Numbered from the stretch's first letter, positions 22,301-35,118 are shown. The stretch: DNA of 64,000 nucleotides from Terebella lapidaria (GCA_949152475.1 OX424562.1:20398209-20462208), one strand, 5' to 3'. The notes: a model not told the origin generated them from the letters alone. Translations and numbers: made by a program.

Positions 22301-25300
22301 TCGCACTCGGTGCCCCAGGGGTGAGGGGGGAGGTCCCAACCCCCGCCGAGATGGTTGTCGGGGATCTGCTGGGGAGAGGGTCTGTGGGTGTGGACTTGGA
22401 GGACAGGAAGTGGATCGGGGAGAGGGCAATGTCTCTTCTCCGTACTGGGAAAACAAGTTGAAAGACCATCAAATTTGTGCATGTAACATGCACGATGTGA
22501 TTGTTGTCTCAGTTTTGCACCGAATATAAACAATATTGGAGAAATTCTACAACAGAGCTCAGCAAAATAATTTCACACAGGACATACATGACAATAGAAG
22601 TTGACTATTATCACAACAAGCATGCTACAAAGACACACAGATTTTGATTTTTTCAAACACAAAATATATCCATCCCTACAATGAAGGACACTCACCTGGA
22701 GACGGACTCCTGTGTCTGACCGGGGCGTCTTTGTTCTGTGGCTCGCCTCGCTGCTTCATCCTGTGGATGTGAACATCTTCCGCATCTTTCTGCAATACCA
22801 ACATACATGTAACCACCCTGTCTATAGGTTATGATTTAAATTTAAACTTCATATCTTGCTCATAATTTATCAAAATTTGTATAATCTGGTACCTTCCACA
22901 CATCTCTAAATTAGTAGTGTTGTTTCCATTTTAAGAATTGAAACAACATTACAAGCAAGATGGCAAAAAACCTTACTTCAAATGCTTAACCAAGGACCGT
23001 AATAAGGGTGACCGAATTCCAAAACATACCTGTCTGTTGGTGTGGCCCCCTCGGGGTGGTCGAGCTTGGAGGTGGTCCTGTCTGAGACCAGTGTCCGCTT
23101 GGTCCACTATCTGCTGTCCGAGGCTGTCCGTGGTCCAAGTCGCGTCCATCAGGGCAGTGTCCTCTCTGGTAGGAGAGGGATAAATCAAACATTAGATGAA
23201 GTTGGTGCCTTGGTGGATAGGTGGAGTCTGGTCTAATAACCTTGTACTTTAAGTGACATGTTTGACTAACTGAAATTTTGGGCAAAGTATCATACCCTGT
23301 GCTTTTCTTTATATTCAATAAGGATTCAAAATGTGACAAACGGATTAATTGGCATTCATTTAGTGGGTGAGTAGTATTAAGGAGCAGCGTATGAATTTTA
23401 TTTTTCTAGTGTTACTGTTCATACAGTTAGTAGTCATTAACATGATAGAAAACTGTAGAACAACAAGAATAATGCCGAATACATCCTTACGTGTCTGAGA
23501 CTTCCTCCCAGCCGTCCTGATTGAAGTTCTCAAAGCTTGACTGCATCTCCTTTATCGACCGATTCAATGATCGTTGATACTGCGAAAACATCATTGAAAG
23601 CCATAGGATTCAAAGTATTTGATAGATGACTTACATGATTGCATTGCTTGAATGTTCAAACGAATTTGGGTGGAGGGAATATGTCTGTTCTGTTACCGTT
23701 TTTACTGAATGTTATGAGTTAATTTTGAGGCACATCCAATCTGTCTGAGGTTTCTAACCTGTCTCGCCACATAGCTGCTCTTTCCTCTTGGTTTTCTCCT
23801 GCGCTTTAGCTCTCTGTATGACCTGCGAACATTGATTACATATCTCATAATTCCGTTATGCGCACGTCTCGGCAGCAAAATCGAATATTCTCTCTCCAGA
23901 AATAAAGGAATGAATATAGTGACACTACCTTGCTAGGTCTCTGTTCAAGTCAGCAATCTTGATCCTGTAATCAGCATCTTTCTGTTGGAGAGCGTTGACC
24001 TGGGCCTTCAGCTCCCTACAGATGAAACATATGAACCACGTCAAGTTTTCAATCTTAACTGTCCCACTATCACTGTATCCAGGCCAATACCAGAGACCAT
24101 ACATATACAGACCTCCTGTCATTGAGTGCCTGGTCCCTATCGGTCGACACCTGCAGCGCGTCCTCCTGGAGATTACGTAATTGTTTGTGCAGGCGGCGTA
24201 TCTGTCATCAACACAGGATACAAGTTACTGTTTTGGTGAGGTTTTATTTCTAAATTTCCACGCACACACACATATCATAATATAAAACACAATGTGTCAC
24301 TTAGTCCATGCAATGGAAAAGCACAACATCCGATTATGTTTTCCTAATTCACACAAAACTGAAGCAGGTCCAGCATGCTACATTACATCTGAATGGTGCA
24401 AACAGCCATATTTTTCACTCTCTCTTGAGCATGTTGAGGCTACTCTAACATGTTTCAAGTGTATAGACCTCCTTCCTAGCCTTGGTGAGCTCCAGTTCGA
24501 GGTCAGGTTTAGGAGAGGGACACCGCTCCTTCTCCTCCTGTTGCTGCATCTCAGTCAGAAACTCCAGCTCTGGTGTGGAGAAACACAAATGGAATCAACA
24601 AGTCACTAGGACATGACAGAAAAATATTTCCAAACTGGTTTAAACTAGTATTTATTCTATTTCCCATAATTTCTGAAAAGCCGAGTTGAGAGTGTCGAAA
24701 ACATTTATTTCATTTATTATAGAGGTCGAAGAATGGCACTGAATAGGAAATCTTCACTGATGAAGTACTCAAGTGTTTATGATATGAATTAACATCAAAG
24801 ATTGCCAGTCAATGTGCTATATGATGAGCTAGGACACGCACCTTCCCGTTCCTGCTCTAGTCCGCTCCTAAGTTCGTAGATCGTCGCCGCGTCTTGAGCT
24901 GTCTGGACTCTCAGGAGGTCTACCTCCTCTTGTAGGTTCATCCTGCATAGAAATAAAAAATAATCTGACTTAAACTCGGATTATTGACACAACCAGACCC
25001 TGCTTGAATTCTTGAAGGTTTACATTCAGTAGCGTCATAACTCCTGCCAATCGACTGATTTTGATCGATTGATGCCAAGAGACATGATCTCTATGACAGG
25101 ATTAATGTACAAACCTGTGTAAGTCTAACAAGTACATATCTCACCTTTCAACAATCAGGTTAGAGTTCTCGTTGCGGAAAAATGCGAGTTCATTCCAAAC
25201 TTTATCACTGTCTTCCTTCTGTAGAGATTTGATGTCAGCTCGAGGGATTTTCCGACGTTTCTTCCTCGGCCTGAGAAGTGGTTGGAAATACAGGGAATAA

Positions 25301-28300
25301 GAAGGTATACTTGAAAACTGGCTCATTCCCTTCAAATCACTACTGAATCAGGATCTTAGAATTGCAACCTACAACACACTCACCCATTCAATTCTTCTTC
25401 AGTGATTTTGAGCTGTTTTTTCACTAGTCTGTAGTTGGACTGAAGTGAGCGGAGCCTCTCAAGCCGGCGAGCATGTGCCATCTTCATTTCTTCTAATTCT
25501 TCATTCTGCAACATTATCACATCATATTATATCAGATACATGAATCTATATTCAGTACAGAAAAAGTTCTATATTGAGAATTTCAAATGCCAATATATTA
25601 CTTTCAAATATAACTTTCGTATAGAATAGTTCAGTACCTATGTCTTCAGGCTGCAAGATTTCATTCACTTTTCACATAATTTCAACTTCACAGGGAACTT
25701 CACATGCATCAAATGCATTCTAAATTTTGCTACATTTACAAGTCAGATACGAACCTTCACTTGCACTAGACCTTGTAACTCGGTGAATTTTCTCTCTGAT
25801 ATTTCCAACCTCCGTTGAAGTGTTTCTGGCCCATGTTCAACTGTCACACGCTTTGACCTTTCTAGTGACCTTGACCTTGGTTCAGATTTTGACCTTGGAT
25901 GACGACCTTTAGAAGACGGAGATCTCGTTCTCTGTGGCGATTTCTGGAGACCTTCCTTGGATCTGTGGCGATGGTGTGGTGACAGACCCCGACTGCGAGT
26001 CAATGACCTTGACCTTGAGGCATGACCTCGTGGGAAGTTGAGGTCGGTGGCTAGCTCAGCCGCTGGTGGGTCCATGTCCACCTCGGACTCTGTCTGAATC
26101 TCCTGTGAGAAGCAGCATGACATATTTATTCCTAACAAATGATGTTATTTTCTTCAAGAACCTATAACCGCATTTCTGAAGAAAACTTAAAATAATAACT
26201 TTTCAAGATATAATATAATAGACTCATGTATGTGTGAGTAAGTATTCTCCAAATACAACCTATAATCCATAAGGACTTCACAGTTCACAACAACACCAAC
26301 GAACTGATTTACTATCAGTCATGCAAATCCTAAGAAAGAGTGTTACCCAGTGAAAGACGTCATTTTGAGGTGTATGTATAAGCAGCTAGACAGACCTTGT
26401 TGTTGTGGACCCGGCCGGTCCCTGTCCGACTCTGTACCCCTAACAACAGTAACTGTCTCTCCAGCTCAGCTATCAGATCCTCCTGCTCAACCAGTTGCTA
26501 GGCAACAAGAACATCCACATCAATATGGGAAATCACGAAATATTATGCTCATGAGTTTATCAGATAGAATAACCTTTAGTTGTTTGTCAGGAAGTTAATG
26601 TTGGAATGGATATATAAGCAAGGTATTGGAATGAAGATAATGCATAGATATCTAGCACAATCAGAGAATGATGAGATATGTAACAGCAAAGCATAGATAA
26701 GGTCGAATTTGGAGGAAAAAAGCTGAGCATTTTATTGTCACAGAAAGACACAATGCCTAGAGCAAAATGTGGTCAATGAACCAATTGCAAAATCAATAAA
26801 GTCTTTCTAAGATTTGTGGAAAAAGTTTTGTCTCACTCATTACCTGCTTCTGCTTATTTATGGTGGATTTATATTCTTCTCGTTGCTCTTTCAAATTATT
26901 ACAGGTCTGATTAAAAGATATGCAACAAGCATTAATACAGTGAATCAGAGAGTGACCATGCACTGCAGTAGCTGACTGTCAACAGAGAATGTGCAGCAAA
27001 TAAATGAGAAAGTTTCAGATCAAACACATGCAGATCTGAAAGACGATAATAAATTTGTTGCAAAGAAAAAGCTACTCACAGCTTGCAGAGCAGCTGTTTC
27101 CATGGAGAAGGTGTTCTCTTGTTGCTTCATCACTGCAAAAATATATAGTGATTAGCTTAATTGTCATACAATCACATGAAAATATTACATATCCATTCAA
27201 TACCAGTAATCAGTGCAGCTATGCTCAACATTAACCACAAAATTTTTTCATGTTGATTTTTCATTAGCTTTTGCATAAGTATCCTCATCTGTTACAGTAT
27301 CACTGAGGGACTGATCATACTTTGTTGTGTATCCTTCTGTAGAGTTCTAAGCTGTCTGATGACATCCGCTTGTTGAGTCGAGTGCTCGGAAGACTTGCTC
27401 TGTGTCTGCCATATGGTTGATAACTCCGCCCTTAATTCAAAATGGAAAGTACATGAAGATCCAGATCTTATGATGAATGCATGTACCACATCATTTCCCA
27501 ATGTGTGGCAGGAATTATGCAATTTTTTACCTGAAATTTTTTAAAACTTGCTTGGGTTATTTTTAGATGTAACACGAATGTGTCCCAGATTGTTCACTTT
27601 TTATTGCAAGGCAATGTTTTTGCCACTGAAGTCATCAACAACTAGACGTCAAGGCCTGAAGATGCCTTGGGGCATTTCGTGTGAGTTCTATTCCTAGCTA
27701 ACATATACCTAAGAGATCGTGTCTAGAACCATGATGACTCTGAAACTGTCCGTGGTCAAAGTTTAAGTGACATACCCCACCCTAAGGCATCTTTGCGTTT
27801 CGCTCTACGACGCACCGTTTCCGAGATACGGCAAACAGGAAGTGCTGAGTCGGTGAAAAAAAATTCGACACCAGAAGTCGTCTTGACCCAAGATACCCTC
27901 TAGACTAGTTTGTCTAGTGCCAGCAGCCCGAAATTGAGCTCCGTTTCGCTCTACGACGCACCGTTTCCGAGATACGGCCGAACAGGAAGTTATGAGTCGG
28001 CGAAAAAAAATTGACACCAGGTGTCGTCTCGACCCAAAATACCCACTAGACTAGTTTGTCTAGTGCCAGAAGGCCGGAATTGAGCTCCGTTTCGCTCTAC
28101 GACGCACCGTTTCCGAGATACGGCCCAACAGGAAGTGGTGAGTCGGCGGAAATAAATTCGAAACCAGGGGTCGTCTCGACCCAAAATACCCCCTAGACTT
28201 GTTTGTCTAGTGCCAGAAGGCCGGAATTGAGCTCCGTTTCGCTCTACGATGCACCGTTTCCGAGATACTGCCAAACAGGAAGTTCTGAGTCGGCGAAAAA

Positions 28301-31300
28301 AAAATTGACACCAGGTGTCGTCTCGGCCCAAAATACCCACTAGACTAGTTTGTCTAGTGCCAGAAGGCCGGAATTGAGCTCCGTTACGCTCTACGACGCA
28401 CCGTCTCCGAGATACGGTCGAACAGGAAGTGCCGAGTCGGCGAAAATAAATTCGACACCAGGTGTCGTCTTGACCCATAATACCCACTAGACTAGTTTGT
28501 CTAGTGCCAGAAGTCCGGAATTGAGCTCCGTTTCGCTCTACGACGCACCGTTTCCGAGATACGGTCGAACAGGAAGTGCCAAGTCGGCAAAAATAAATTT
28601 GACACCAGGGGTCGTCTCGACCCATAATACCCACTAGACTAGTTTGTCTAGTGCCAGAAGTCCGGAATTGAGCTCCGTTTCGCTCTACGACGCACCGTTT
28701 CCGAGATACGGTCGAACAGGAAGTGCCGAGTCGGCGAAAATAAATTCGACACCAGGGGTCGTCTCGACCCGAAATACCCCCTAGACTAGTTGTCTAGTGC
28801 CAGGAGGCCGTAATTGAGTTCCGTTTCGCTCTACGACGCACCGTTTCCGAGATACGGTCGAACAGGAAGTGACGAGTCGGCGAAAATAAATTCGACACCA
28901 GGGGTCGTCTCGACCCATAATACCCACTAGACTAGTTTGTCTAGTGCCAGAAGTCGGAATTGAGCTCCGTTTCGCTCTACGACGCACCGTTTCCGAGATA
29001 CGGTCGAACAGGAAGTGCCGAGTCGGCGAAAATAAATTCGACACCAGGGGTCGTCTCGACCCAGAATACCCACTAGACTAGTTTGTCTAGTGCCAGAAGG
29101 CCGGAATTGAGCTCCGTTTCGCTCTACGACGCACCCTTTCCGAGATACGGCCCAACAGGAAGTGCCGAGTCGGCGAAAATAAATTCGACACCAGGGGTCG
29201 TCTCGACCCAAAATACCCCCTAGACTTGTTTGTCTAGTACCAGAAGGCCGGAATTGAGCTCCGTTTCGCTCTACGACGCACCGTTTCCGAGATACGGCCA
29301 AACAGGAAGTTCCGAATCGGCGAAAAAAAAATTGACACCAGGTGTCGTCTCGACCCAAAATACCCACTAGACTAGTTTGTCTAGTGCCAGAAGGCCGGAA
29401 TTGAGCTCCGTTTCGCTCTACGACGCACCGTCTCCGAGATACGGTCGAACAGGAAGTGCCGAGTCCGGAAAATAAATTCGACACCAGGGGTCGTCTCGAC
29501 CCATAATACCCACTAGACTAGTTTGTCTAGTGCCAGAAGTCCGGAATTGAGCTCCGTTTCGCTCTACGACGCACCGTTTCCGAGATACGGTCGAACAGGA
29601 AGTGCCGAGTCGGCGAAAAAATAAATTCGACACCGGGGGTCGTCTCGACCCAAAATACCCCCTAGACTAGTTGTCTAGTGCCAGGAGGCCGAAATTGAGC
29701 TCCGTTTCGCTCTACGACGCACCGTTTCCGAGATACGGTCGAACAGGAAGTGCCGAGTCGGCGAAAAAATAAATTCGACACCAGGGGTCGTCTCAACCCA
29801 AAATACCCCCTAGACTAGTTGTCTAGTGCCAGGAGGCCGAAATTGAGCTCCGTTTCGCTCTACGACGCACCGTTTCCGAGATACGGCCGAACAGGAAGTG
29901 CCGAGTCGGCAAAAAAAAATTCGACACCAGGGGTCGTTTCGACCCAAGATACCCTCTAGACTACTTTGTCTAGTGCCAGGAGGCCGAAATTGAGCTCCGT
30001 TTCGCTCTACGACGCACCGTTTCCGAGATACGGCCGAACAGGAAGTGCCGAGTCGGCAAAAAAAAATTCGACACCAGGGGTCGTTTCGACCCAAGATACC
30101 CCCTAGACTAGTTTGTCTAGTGCCAGGAGGCCGAAATTGAGCTCCGTTTTGCTCTACGACGCACCGTTTCCGAGATATGCATGAAAGCCTCAAGGATGAA
30201 TCAGCAAAAATTCTTCCGAGCTCTAGGTCAGAGGTCGTTCGACGGATTGATCCCAAAATCAATAGGGTTCTTCCCTGGTGGTATATGAACTCCCATGCAT
30301 AGAATATTTGCCATTGCATGAATACTTTTTGAGTTATTGATCGGAAACCAAGTCTCAAAATAAACCTTGATTTCATCCTCACGGACCTCACGGACCCCGG
30401 AGCCGCCTCCAAAACAATAGGGGTCTTCCATGTAATATTTCTGACCAGTGGTGTAAATTTGGACAAGATCCATTCAGGCGTTCCCGAGTTATTGATCGGA
30501 AACCAAAACGGCGGAAAGTAAAAAAAAAAGAAGAAAAAAAAAAAAAAAAAAAAAAAAAAACCAGACAAAACCATAAGGGCATTTCGGGCCGAAATGCCCT
30601 AATTATCCGTAATTATGTACTGATATGCATAATACATTGTAGTCTGCATTGGTCAGAGGTTCTATTTGAGTATTACCTGGCACTGTCCAGTTCCTCTGTC
30701 TTGTCTTTTAAATTTGTACCCAGAATTGTGATCTCATTTTCGTATCTCTTCAGCTGCTTTTTGGCATCAGTGTACTGAAAGTGAATTGTTTCGCATATTT
30801 TTATCTTTTAAATACAATGGGTTTGACATAGTTGCAGTCTATATGGTTCCAAAGTTACACTTTGTACATGATACTGTTAAGATCATATTATTCCCATTTG
30901 TACAAAGGGATATACTGTTCATAAGTTATTCATACCTCCATAGATAACTTTTGATATTTTTCTCCCAAGGACTTGTGCTCTTTTTCAATATGCTAGAAGC
31001 AAATGAAAAATATGGAAAAGGATGTCATCACAAGTATGTACAGAAACTCTGACAAAGATTTAGCCAATGTCTGTACAATGTAAGTATTAAAATGTAGTCA
31101 TTTTTAGACAGACATTACAGAACTCTGCATGGATCTGTAATGTGTCGTACAAATTGTATATGCCATAGGTACTAGATCTAAAATCCAGATATCAAGTTCG
31201 TTCTTACTGTAATGCGATCCTGTTGTGTATCTCGGATGGAAGACAAATCTTTGATATCGTCAGACAAACTAGTGACCTCTTTTTCCCTGTTTGACAACTT

Positions 31301-33111
31301 CTGCTTCAAATCTGAAGTATTTTGAAAAAAAATTGCAACATTGCATATAACAAATTTTCATCAGAAATCGAAAGCTGAGAATACTTTTTCATTATCACGC
31401 AAACTTTGGATGTGCAACTGAAAACTAGAATCTAGAGAATAGAAGGGAAGAAGACAGTACCTAAAATGTCCTTATCCATTTCCCTGATTGCCTGTCTACT
31501 GCCCAGCTCATGTTCCTTTCCTTCCAAGTCGTGTATCTGTGAGGGAAAATGCGAAAACGGTCAAGTTATTCATCACCATGGTTACAATGGTAGTCAATGG
31601 GAACCAGGAGATTGTTATCAGAAAATGTTTGTTTTAACTTTTGGCATGATTCAAAAAAAGTTTTCCAGAGATTCACAACAAGAATTTTTCCAGTAGCACA
31701 TCAACACTTTTACATTCAGATCTATATTATGGATATTTGTGTTTTCATGCATAAATACATGTATATATATAATTGTTATATTTGGTTAATATGGAAATAA
31801 AAACCTTTCGCTTGAATATGGTACATTCTGCCTTCAGAGTCTCGTTCTCATTTTGTAACCGTTGCATATTTGTTTGCATCTCCAGCTTCCTGTAAAAGTA
31901 AATATATTTTCAAGTTCACACTGGGAGGTTGCTCGACACCCAAGAAATTTAAATTATTATGTTGATTATTGTTGAGAACAATATTGTCAATATGCTATTA
32001 AATATTTTAACAACAGCTGCAGAAGACTTTGCCATGAACAGGACACTATTTTCATCATAATTAGGAGGTTTTGCCTGTTCAAATTCTAAATCTATCACAT
32101 TCATAACTACATGTCTACCTTTATGATAACGTGATTGTTATTGAAGTATTCATTATATGGCAATGAAACTGAATATATATAATGTAAACACTAAGCTCAG
32201 CCCCAGACACCCCCAGTGACCCGTGTCACCCGTACATAGCCTGTGTACTCCCAGCGCCCTGACTCAAGTTGGCCACTTCCCGCTGTAGCTCCTGGATTCT
32301 GGAGTCCTTTCCCTCCAGGATCTCGAGAACTTTGGCATCCTTAAGTTCCGCCTTCTCCTTCTCCCTGTCAGGGTACCATGGTAACAGAAATGTTAAGTTT
32401 CAGTTTAATGTACTCTAATGTACTGATCTTTTGTCAGTAAAATTTCATGCTCAGTCATTTTGTTTATTTTCAACATGAATGCTCCTTGTTCTTGCTTGGA
32501 AATGCTGATGTTCCGACTGCAGTTTTTGTAAACTTTTGACCTTTTTATTGGACCAGCACAGTATACTTTCAATAGTCATGGTAGCCACAGAATACACTGA
32601 TGGTTTCATTTACAGAATATTTTGTATAAATGCATATGTTAACCCACTAGATTTGACAATGCTAGTAGAAACCCACATACCTATGTACGACCATGCCAAT
32701 CGCCTCCGTGATGTCCGGAGATGCCACTTGTAAGCGTTTCCATAGCGACCAAACAAAGTCCTTGTCAGTCTGAAAATGGAACAAAACATATGATGATGTC
32801 ATTCAATCCACTGAATTCAGAACAAACTGGTGCAAATTACTGGTATTGAAATTGTTCAATAGAAACATGCATTTACATTACCTGACACTGTTGTAACTCT
32901 TCTAACAGTGACTGTTTCTCAGCTTTGAGACGGGACACTTCATTTTCTAAAAAAAAAAAGTGTAAAGTACATTATATTACTGTGGCCATATTTATCACAA
33001 TTCCTATGTTCAAAAAATTTTACATCATTTTTTTACAAGCACTATGACACTGCATATTCATCAACCATTACCTATTGTCAGTGGCTTGGCAAGGTTGAAG
33101 ATGTTCGCCAT
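19337..33111 (-). CDS. CNTLN: Centlein, centriolar linker coiled-coil protein
   Basis: Thirty-four coding exons join in phase (1280 aa; human centlein is ~1400): 33072-33111, 32882-32946, 32681-32769, 32230-32364, 31805-31889, 31461-31536, 31208-31311, 30936-30992, 30677-30774, 27321-27430, 27080-27132, 26844-26906, 26396-26497, 25755-26102, 25384-25505, 25145-25270, 24842-24942, 24469-24569, 24113-24201, 23929-24015, 23759-23822, 23491-23579, 23030-23165, 22696-22789, 22221-22444, 21672-21938, 21350-21447, 21123-21231, 20858-20917, 20657-20752, 20305-20490, 19836-20036, 19538-19621, 19337-19420. Centlein-specific blocks, recalled from the vertebrate protein, are DKDFVWSLWKRLQV (37-50), an IPRAD...EDSDKVWNELAFF segment (~525-548), FENFNQDGWEEVSD (~721-734) and ACDILNLTAEERDDI (~1194-1208). 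Most of the chain is heptad-rich coiled coil. In vertebrates centlein bridges C-NAP1 and CEP68 in centrosome cohesion. The start is the first ATG after an in-frame stop. The exon 4 donor is the least certain junction. Confidence 0.93.
25755..26102 (-). other. CNTLN: CNTLN exon 14: Arg/Ser-rich linker
   Basis: This 348-nt exon (residues ~360-475), the largest of the gene, contains a basic, low-complexity stretch with many RS, SR and SP pairs (for example ASRSRSLTRSRGLSPHHRHR) before coiled coil resumes at its end. Human centlein has a shorter Ser/Arg/Pro patch at the corresponding place (KRSRSLSPKSS, from memory). It is a probable disordered, phosphorylatable linker. Confidence 0.75.
27640..30600. 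mobile_element. Satellite-bearing non-autonomous transposon, copy 2, in CNTLN intron 9
   Basis: It begins CTAGACGTCAAGGCCTGAAG with a GGGGCATTTCG block and ends AAACCATAAGGGCATTTC followed by its inverted copy, a terminal hairpin (GGGCATTTCGGGCCGAAATG). The core is a ~148-bp tandem array. The tail matches the copy at 18350-18530 (GATTTCATCCTCACGGAC, then a TTTCTGACCAG block). A poly-A run of ~27 lies near 30535. It sits between exons 9 and 10 of CNTLN and does not touch either splice site. The hairpin end is compatible with a Helitron/Helentron-like class; no protein is encoded. Confidence 0.75.
27780..30180. repeat. ~148-bp tandem array, about 16 units
   Basis: Units repeat CTCCGTTTCGCTCTACGACG, then CACCGTTTCCGAGATACGG, AACAGGAAGTGCCGAGTCGG and CACTAGACTAGTTTGTCTAG. 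Neighbouring units are very similar, more so than in the copy at 17 kb, so this array was amplified or homogenised recently. Because unit length is often a multiple of three, long spurious open frames run through it. Confidence 0.85.
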
Positions 33112-34456
33112 TTTTGTTCTGCTACTGAAGCAACATAGCTACTCCATTCCTATCGGGGGACCTACAAAATACAAAGTACTAGTATTTGTGAAACTAGTAT
33201 GGAACCAAGAATTCTACCTTTTTGTTTACTGTAACCATGGTAACTGACAACTAACTGTCTTTTAGGATATTCTAAACATATTTTTTACTATATTTCAAAT
33301 GCTACATGGTTTTGATGCCTATTTTTAACATGTTTCACCACAGTGTGGCAAAATATTAAGTTGAATTCGTAACAAACGGCAATGTCATTTCCTGATGGTA
33401 AATGTGATTATCCAAAATTGTATCTACATCGCATTTACCTCAAACAAGATTGGAACTCCACTCGTATAAACTCAAGATGCAAATGTATTCACTAAAATGT
33501 ACATTTTGTTGACACATGTATGCCCATTTCTCAATTCTCAATGATTTTGTCAATGGTCATGTGAAAAGTGGCACTCAGGCAAGTTGAGGCAACTGAAGAC
33601 ACTTTCGGAATGCCATGTGTTGTTTTGGGGTATTCAGGGTATGGGCACCAATGGGCAATGACCACCCGACGGTTGATTGCAATTAGATGTTGTGGTGTTA
33701 ATCTGTTTATATAAACCAGCTGTTGATAGGGCGGCGGCCATTACCCGGTGATGACCTACCCTAGGCAATCAACATCACCTCAGAGAAGACAATAATGTTT
33801 TTTTCTACCTTAACCCATGGTAAGCGTGGTTTTATGCTGCCATAGATTGATGGAAGTGTGTGTTCTGCCCTCAGCAACCATTGGTTCTTTTTGAAGGACC
33901 ACATGTTCAAATTAATTGGCAATACAGTCGTTTCGAGATACAATTCGCGGACCCTAGAACTCTCCACTGTGTGGTATTAAAGTTAAGTTACTGTATTGTG
34001 ACGTCATGAAAATACGTCATTTTATCTGGCAAAATGAAACCAAAACACGATAAAACCAGCTTGGCTATCCCATAATAAACAAAAAGATCCGCAAATACTA
34101 AGACCGCAGGGAATATTAACAGTACCTGGCATTGGGCATATTGTATCTCGAAACGGTCGTATTCTGTTTCTTCATGATAATCAATGATAATGATATGTTT
34201 ATTAGTGAACACAAAATGATAATCACAGATGAAAAGAACGAATACCAGTAATACGTCATAGTAAACAACTTTCTCACTCACACAAACATAACTAGGCGTA
34301 AATTATGTACATTGTAGATCTCAATTTGAAGAAAAATGCGAGAAAAATTATTTTTTATAAACATGTAAGGTTATATCTTCGCCAAAGCACGTATCATTAC
34401 TAGGTTTTGAAATAATCTTGGCAGATATTAAAACTTGAATTTAAATGTTCTGTTCC
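33112..34456. other. Shared upstream region of CNTLN and the FLYWCH gene
   Basis: CNTLN starts leftward from 33111 and the FLYWCH exon is read rightward from ~34459, so this ~1.35 kb should include 5' UTRs and at least one promoter. Inverted words (TCGTTTCGAGATACAAT at ~33929 and ATTGTATCTCGAAACGG at ~34138) suggest a small foldback repeat. I see no clear coding exon. Confidence 0.4.
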
Positions 34457-34458
34457 AG

Positions 34459-34984
34459 GAATTGCTGGTTGACAGCATCGGGTACCAGTACGCTAAAAAA
34501 GTCGACAAGCGACGTCCTGGGACAACTTGGCGGTGCACGGTGAGGAGCAAGGCTCTGACATGTAAAGCCACTGTTATGGAGCGAGACGGGGCTTACGTTC
34601 GTGGCAGCCAGCACCACGTGTGCCAAGCCCAACCTGGTGAGTGAGATTTCGCGTCGATTTGAAAAAATTTTATTATAGAAATAAGTGTAGGTTCGCGTCG
34701 ATTTGAAAAAAATGTTATTATAGAAATAAGTGTAGGTTCTTTCCGCATTGTTTCCATTACTAATAAATGTCTTCAACTCGGATGCAGCGGCATGGCAGTA
34801 TCAACACAACGTCGCGCATTTTCAAATTGTGGGACGAGTACGACGCGAAAACAAGAACGGCGGCGTCACTCCTGTCGCAGGGCAGCCACCACATCTGCCC
34901 CCGTCCAGACCGGGACCCCGCGCCACAGAACCCCGCCGACGAAGCGTCTGACTCGTGGGCTTCGGACTCATGGGACTCAGAGTG
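34459..34984 (+). CDS. FLYWCH-type zinc finger protein, 3' part
   Basis: The exon at 34459-34636 follows a good acceptor (TGTTCTGTTCCAG) and reads ELLVDSIGYQYAKKV, then TTWRCTVRSKALTCKA and GSQHHVCQAQP. This is the FLYWCH pattern: Leu/Tyr start, W-x-C, a second Cys and a terminal His pair, a zinc-binding fold used for DNA or protein contact. A GTGAGT donor follows at 34637. A second exon begins after a CAG at 34787. The frame predicted by the donor phase ends in a Pro/Arg-rich tail at 34951; another frame ending in an acidic SWASDSWDSE tail at 34984 looks more protein-like, so the last junction is unsettled. AATAAA at 35119-35124 fits as poly(A) signal. The first exons were not found. Confidence 0.65.
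34645..34742 (+). repeat. Direct repeat of ~47 bp in the FLYWCH gene intron
   Basis: The block TCGCGTCGATTTGAAAAAAT, then ATTATAGAAATAAGTGTAGG occurs twice in tandem directly after the exon 34459-34636. Short local duplication; no function suggested. Confidence 0.8.
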
Positions 34985-35118
34985 ATTGACATTTGTCCTG
35001 ATTGACATTTGTGTACATGTGATATATGATTCGTTTTCCGTGTGGTATTTTTTGTGTGTATCTCATCTACCATTAGATCCATCTTGTTGAATATTATGTT
35101 GAATTAAAATGAATGAAC

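Noticed and set aside
22035-22533. Several overlapping 75-152-aa frames
   Set aside because: Only the frame matching CNTLN exon 25 (22221-22444) has phase-consistent splice sites; the rest are shadows.
27990-30574. Long minus-strand open frames (214, 185 and 254 aa) with repeated CVVERNGAQFR words
   Set aside because: They are read-through of the ~148-bp tandem array, whose unit length is often a multiple of three. No start context, splice sites or outside similarity.
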